Assembly: GCA_047921215.1 (NCBI GenBank)
Contig: JBLRWO010000007.1
Coordinates: forward strand, 1-64,000
Length of the DNA stretch: 64,000 nt
From: RECM01 sp047921215
Lineage (GTDB): Bacteria > Bacteroidota > Rhodothermia > Balneolales > Cyclonatronaceae
Reading direction: 5' to 3'
In this document: piece after piece, positions 62,447 through 64,000 of the stretch
Position numbering within the stretch: the stretch's first letter is position 1
How the letters are laid out: each line of letters begins with the position of its first letter
Position numbers and translations under genes: made by a program
Notes under the pieces: model-generated
Database searches by the model: none
What the model saw: the letters and a program-made list of their open reading frames with translations, nothing else
Told to the model about the DNA's origin: nothing

Positions 62447-64000
62447 CTATTGGTTCATCGAAATTAAAAACTCCTGGTTGTTCCGGGTTCCCCTCATCTT
62501 GTCGAGCAGAAATTCCACCGATTCATTCGGCGACATGCTCGAGAGGAACCTTCTGAGCAGCACAACACGCTCACGCTCGGTATCCGGAACAATGAGTTCT
62601 TCTTTCCGGGTGCCGCTTTTGAACACATCGATGGCAGGATAAATGCGCCGTTCCGAAATACGGCGGTCCAGAACAATTTCCATGTTACCGGTGCCCTTGA
62701 ACTCCTCGAAAATCACGTCGTCCATGCGGGATCCGGTATCGACCAGCGCGGTGGCGATAATCGACAGGCTGCCCCCGTGTTCAATATTTCTTGCCAGGCT
62801 GAACAGCTTGCGCGGTTTCTTGAGGGCTTCCGAGTCGACACCGCCTGTCATGGTGCGGCCCTTGTTACCGGCCATTACGTTGTAGGCCCGGGAAAGACGT
62901 GTGATGGAGTCCATCAGCAGCAACACATCATTGCCGCCTTCAACCAGGCGCTTCACCTTCTCAAAAACTATTTCTGCCAGTCCCACATGGTTTTCCGGCT
63001 TCTGGTCAAAGGTGGATGCCAGCACCTCGGCATTGGCCACGGTACGCTCCATCTCGGTCACCTCCTCGGGGCGTTCATCCACCAGCAGAATAATCACCTT
63101 GGTCTCTGGATGGTTGGTGTTCACTGCATTGGCAATCTTGCGGAGGATCGTTGTTTTTCCCGTCTTGGGCTGGGCAACAATAATTCCTCTCTGCCCTTTT
63201 CCCATAGGTGCGAACAGGTCGATGATTCGTGTGGTGTACTCGCCCGGTGATGTTTCCAGCTTGAACCGCTGTTCGGGATAAACGGGCAGCAAGTCTTCAA
63301 AATCGACCCGCGAATCCATGTCGCGCGGAATGCGGCCGTTTACACCGTCTACCCGGAGCAGTGCGAAATAGCGCTCACCCACCTTCGGGGGCCTGATTAC
63401 ACCGACAACCGTATCGCCCTGTTTCAGGCAGAAGCGCTTGATCTGAGATGGTGAAACATAAATATCATCGGGACTTGCCGAGTAATGATAATTCGCCGAA
63501 CGCATGAAACCGTATCCGTCGGGCAGTATCTCGAGAGTGCCCTCGTTAAGCAGGAATCCACCCAGTTTTGGCTCAATTTCCCGCAGGCGTTCCTCCAGGG
63601 TTTCGGCATCCGACTCGGGCAGGGCATCCTGCATGTTTTTTTTCTGCTGCTGCTGACCCTGTTGTTGATAACCCTGTTGCTGCTGACCCTGTTGCCTGGG
63701 TTCGCTCTCAGACTCAGCCTGCTGTTGTGACTGTTGCTGCTGAGGTTGAGGCCTTTCCCGCCGCCCCCGCCCCTTTCCCGGGGCCTGCTCATGATGTGGT
63801 TTTCGTACAGGGTCAGCAGGTGCCGGAGCATTCGTACGATCTTTACCCGTAGCAGGCTCTCCAGATCGGTAATCGGATTCCGGCTTATCCGGTCCTTTCC
63901 CGGGCATGGATGGGCCCTGAAAATTCCGGGTATCCTGAATTTGAACCTTCCGCGGTCTGCCGCGGCGTCTGCCGGTAACCTGAACAGGTTTTTCCTTGAA
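62447..64000 (-). CDS. rho: transcription termination factor Rho (5' end outside the window)
   Basis: RNA-dependent ATPase that ends transcription. Walker A is AQPKTGKTTILRKI, Walker B is DVLLLMDSITRLSRAYN, and the RNA-binding Rho_RNA_bind domain begins LEILPDGYGFMRSANYHYS. The C-terminal residues DVFKSGTRKEEL are family-typical. The frame is open without a stop to the end of the window and reads GRRRGRPRK there, so the start lies beyond 64000. An internal Met at 63907 is probably not the start. A Q/R/P-rich disordered segment spans about 63660-63770, longer than in E. coli Rho but usual in Bacteroidota. Confidence 0.95.
   Translation of the reverse strand, partial: FKEKPVQVTGRRRGRPRKVQIQDTRNFQGPSMPGKGPDKPESDYRSGEPATGKDRTNAPAPADPVRKPHHEQAPGKGRGRRERPQPQQQQSQQQAESESEPRQQGQQQQGYQQQGQQQQKKNMQDALPESDAETLEERLREIEPKLGGFLLNEGTLEILPDGYGFMRSANYHYSASPDDIYVSPSQIKRFCLKQGDTVVGVIRPPKVGERYFALLRVDGVNGRIPRDMDSRVDFEDLLPVYPEQRFKLETSPGEYTTRIIDLFAPMGKGQRGIIVAQPKTGKTTILRKIANAVNTNHPETKVIILLVDERPEEVTEMERTVANAEVLASTFDQKPENHVGLAEIVFEKVKRLVEGGNDVLLLMDSITRLSRAYNVMAGNKGRTMTGGVDSEALKKPRKLFSLARNIEHGGSLSIIATALVDTGSRMDDVIFEEFKGTGNMEIVLDRRISERRIYPAIDVFKSGTRKEELIVPDTERERVVLLRRFLSSMSPNESVEFLLDKMRGTRNNQEFLISMNQ

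Overview
The window reads as chromosome of a heterotrophic, probably marine or saline member of the Bacteroidota-related lineages, most like Balneolota/Rhodothermota. This is an inference. It rests on a degraded secreted protein with the C-terminal sorting tail typical of these phyla (YPNPFNP...GYSLPE), a Rho factor with a long Q/R-rich N-terminal extension, Bacteroidota-type promoter matches, many lipoproteins and paired RND pumps. No 16S gene or taxon-specific marker is present.

Layout. 0-5 kb: tRNA-Pro(GGG) with its terminator, a secreted S9 peptidase and an M6-like metalloprotease lipoprotein. 5.4-8.5 kb: an arsenic locus with arsR and arsM, then an arsD joined to scraps of arsA, followed by a ZIP metal transporter and a small PH-domain fragment. 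8.8-17.3 kb: a uronate operon on the minus strand (uxaE, SDR fructuronate reductase, uxuA, eda, kdgK, lacI-type regulator) with a GH16 glucanase upstream. Read as a pathway it converts tagaturonate to fructuronate, mannonate, KDG, KDPG, then pyruvate and glyceraldehyde-3-phosphate; uronate isomerase (uxaC) is not in the window. 17.6-20.3 kb: a compact mercury operon with an ArsR-type regulator, a MerT-MerP fusion and MerA. 20.4-31 kb: an amidase lipoprotein, a 5'-truncated CPBP protease and an RND-adaptor-RND efflux set. 31.9-33.9 kb: a small envelope cluster of a TlpA thioredoxin, a CusF-like copper-binding lipoprotein and two paralogous secreted proteins sharing an undescribed Cys pattern. 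34.4-35.5 kb: remnants of two insertion sequences. 35.6-43 kb: an acyl-CoA ligase, a lipoprotein, an SDR and a livFGHM-type ABC transporter without a binding protein. 43.5-45.3 kb: a GH13 neopullulanase. 45.7-49.9 kb: a run of decayed genes (response regulator, sorted secreted protein, propeller histidine kinase and its LuxR regulator). 50-64 kb: mainly housekeeping genes: DUF4159, rpiB, glyA, tatC, a YyaL-type thioredoxin protein, an FKBP, alr, an M50 protease, a PYROXD2-like flavoprotein, sppA and rho (cut by the window edge).

Two themes stand out. First, the intergenic space is filled with modular palindromic repeats. One family (about 62 bp, two hairpins) forms a three-copy array at 5.2 kb and an inverted composite at 43.3 kb, and also sits in frame inside the GH16 gene between signal peptide and catalytic domain. 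Another hairpin family forms the last codons and the stop region of the YyaL gene. Second, gene decay is frequent: arsA, a CPBP protease, a PH-domain protein, two IS transposases, a receiver protein, a sorted exoprotein and a whole two-component system are present only as pieces. No CRISPR array, prophage or intact mobile element was seen.
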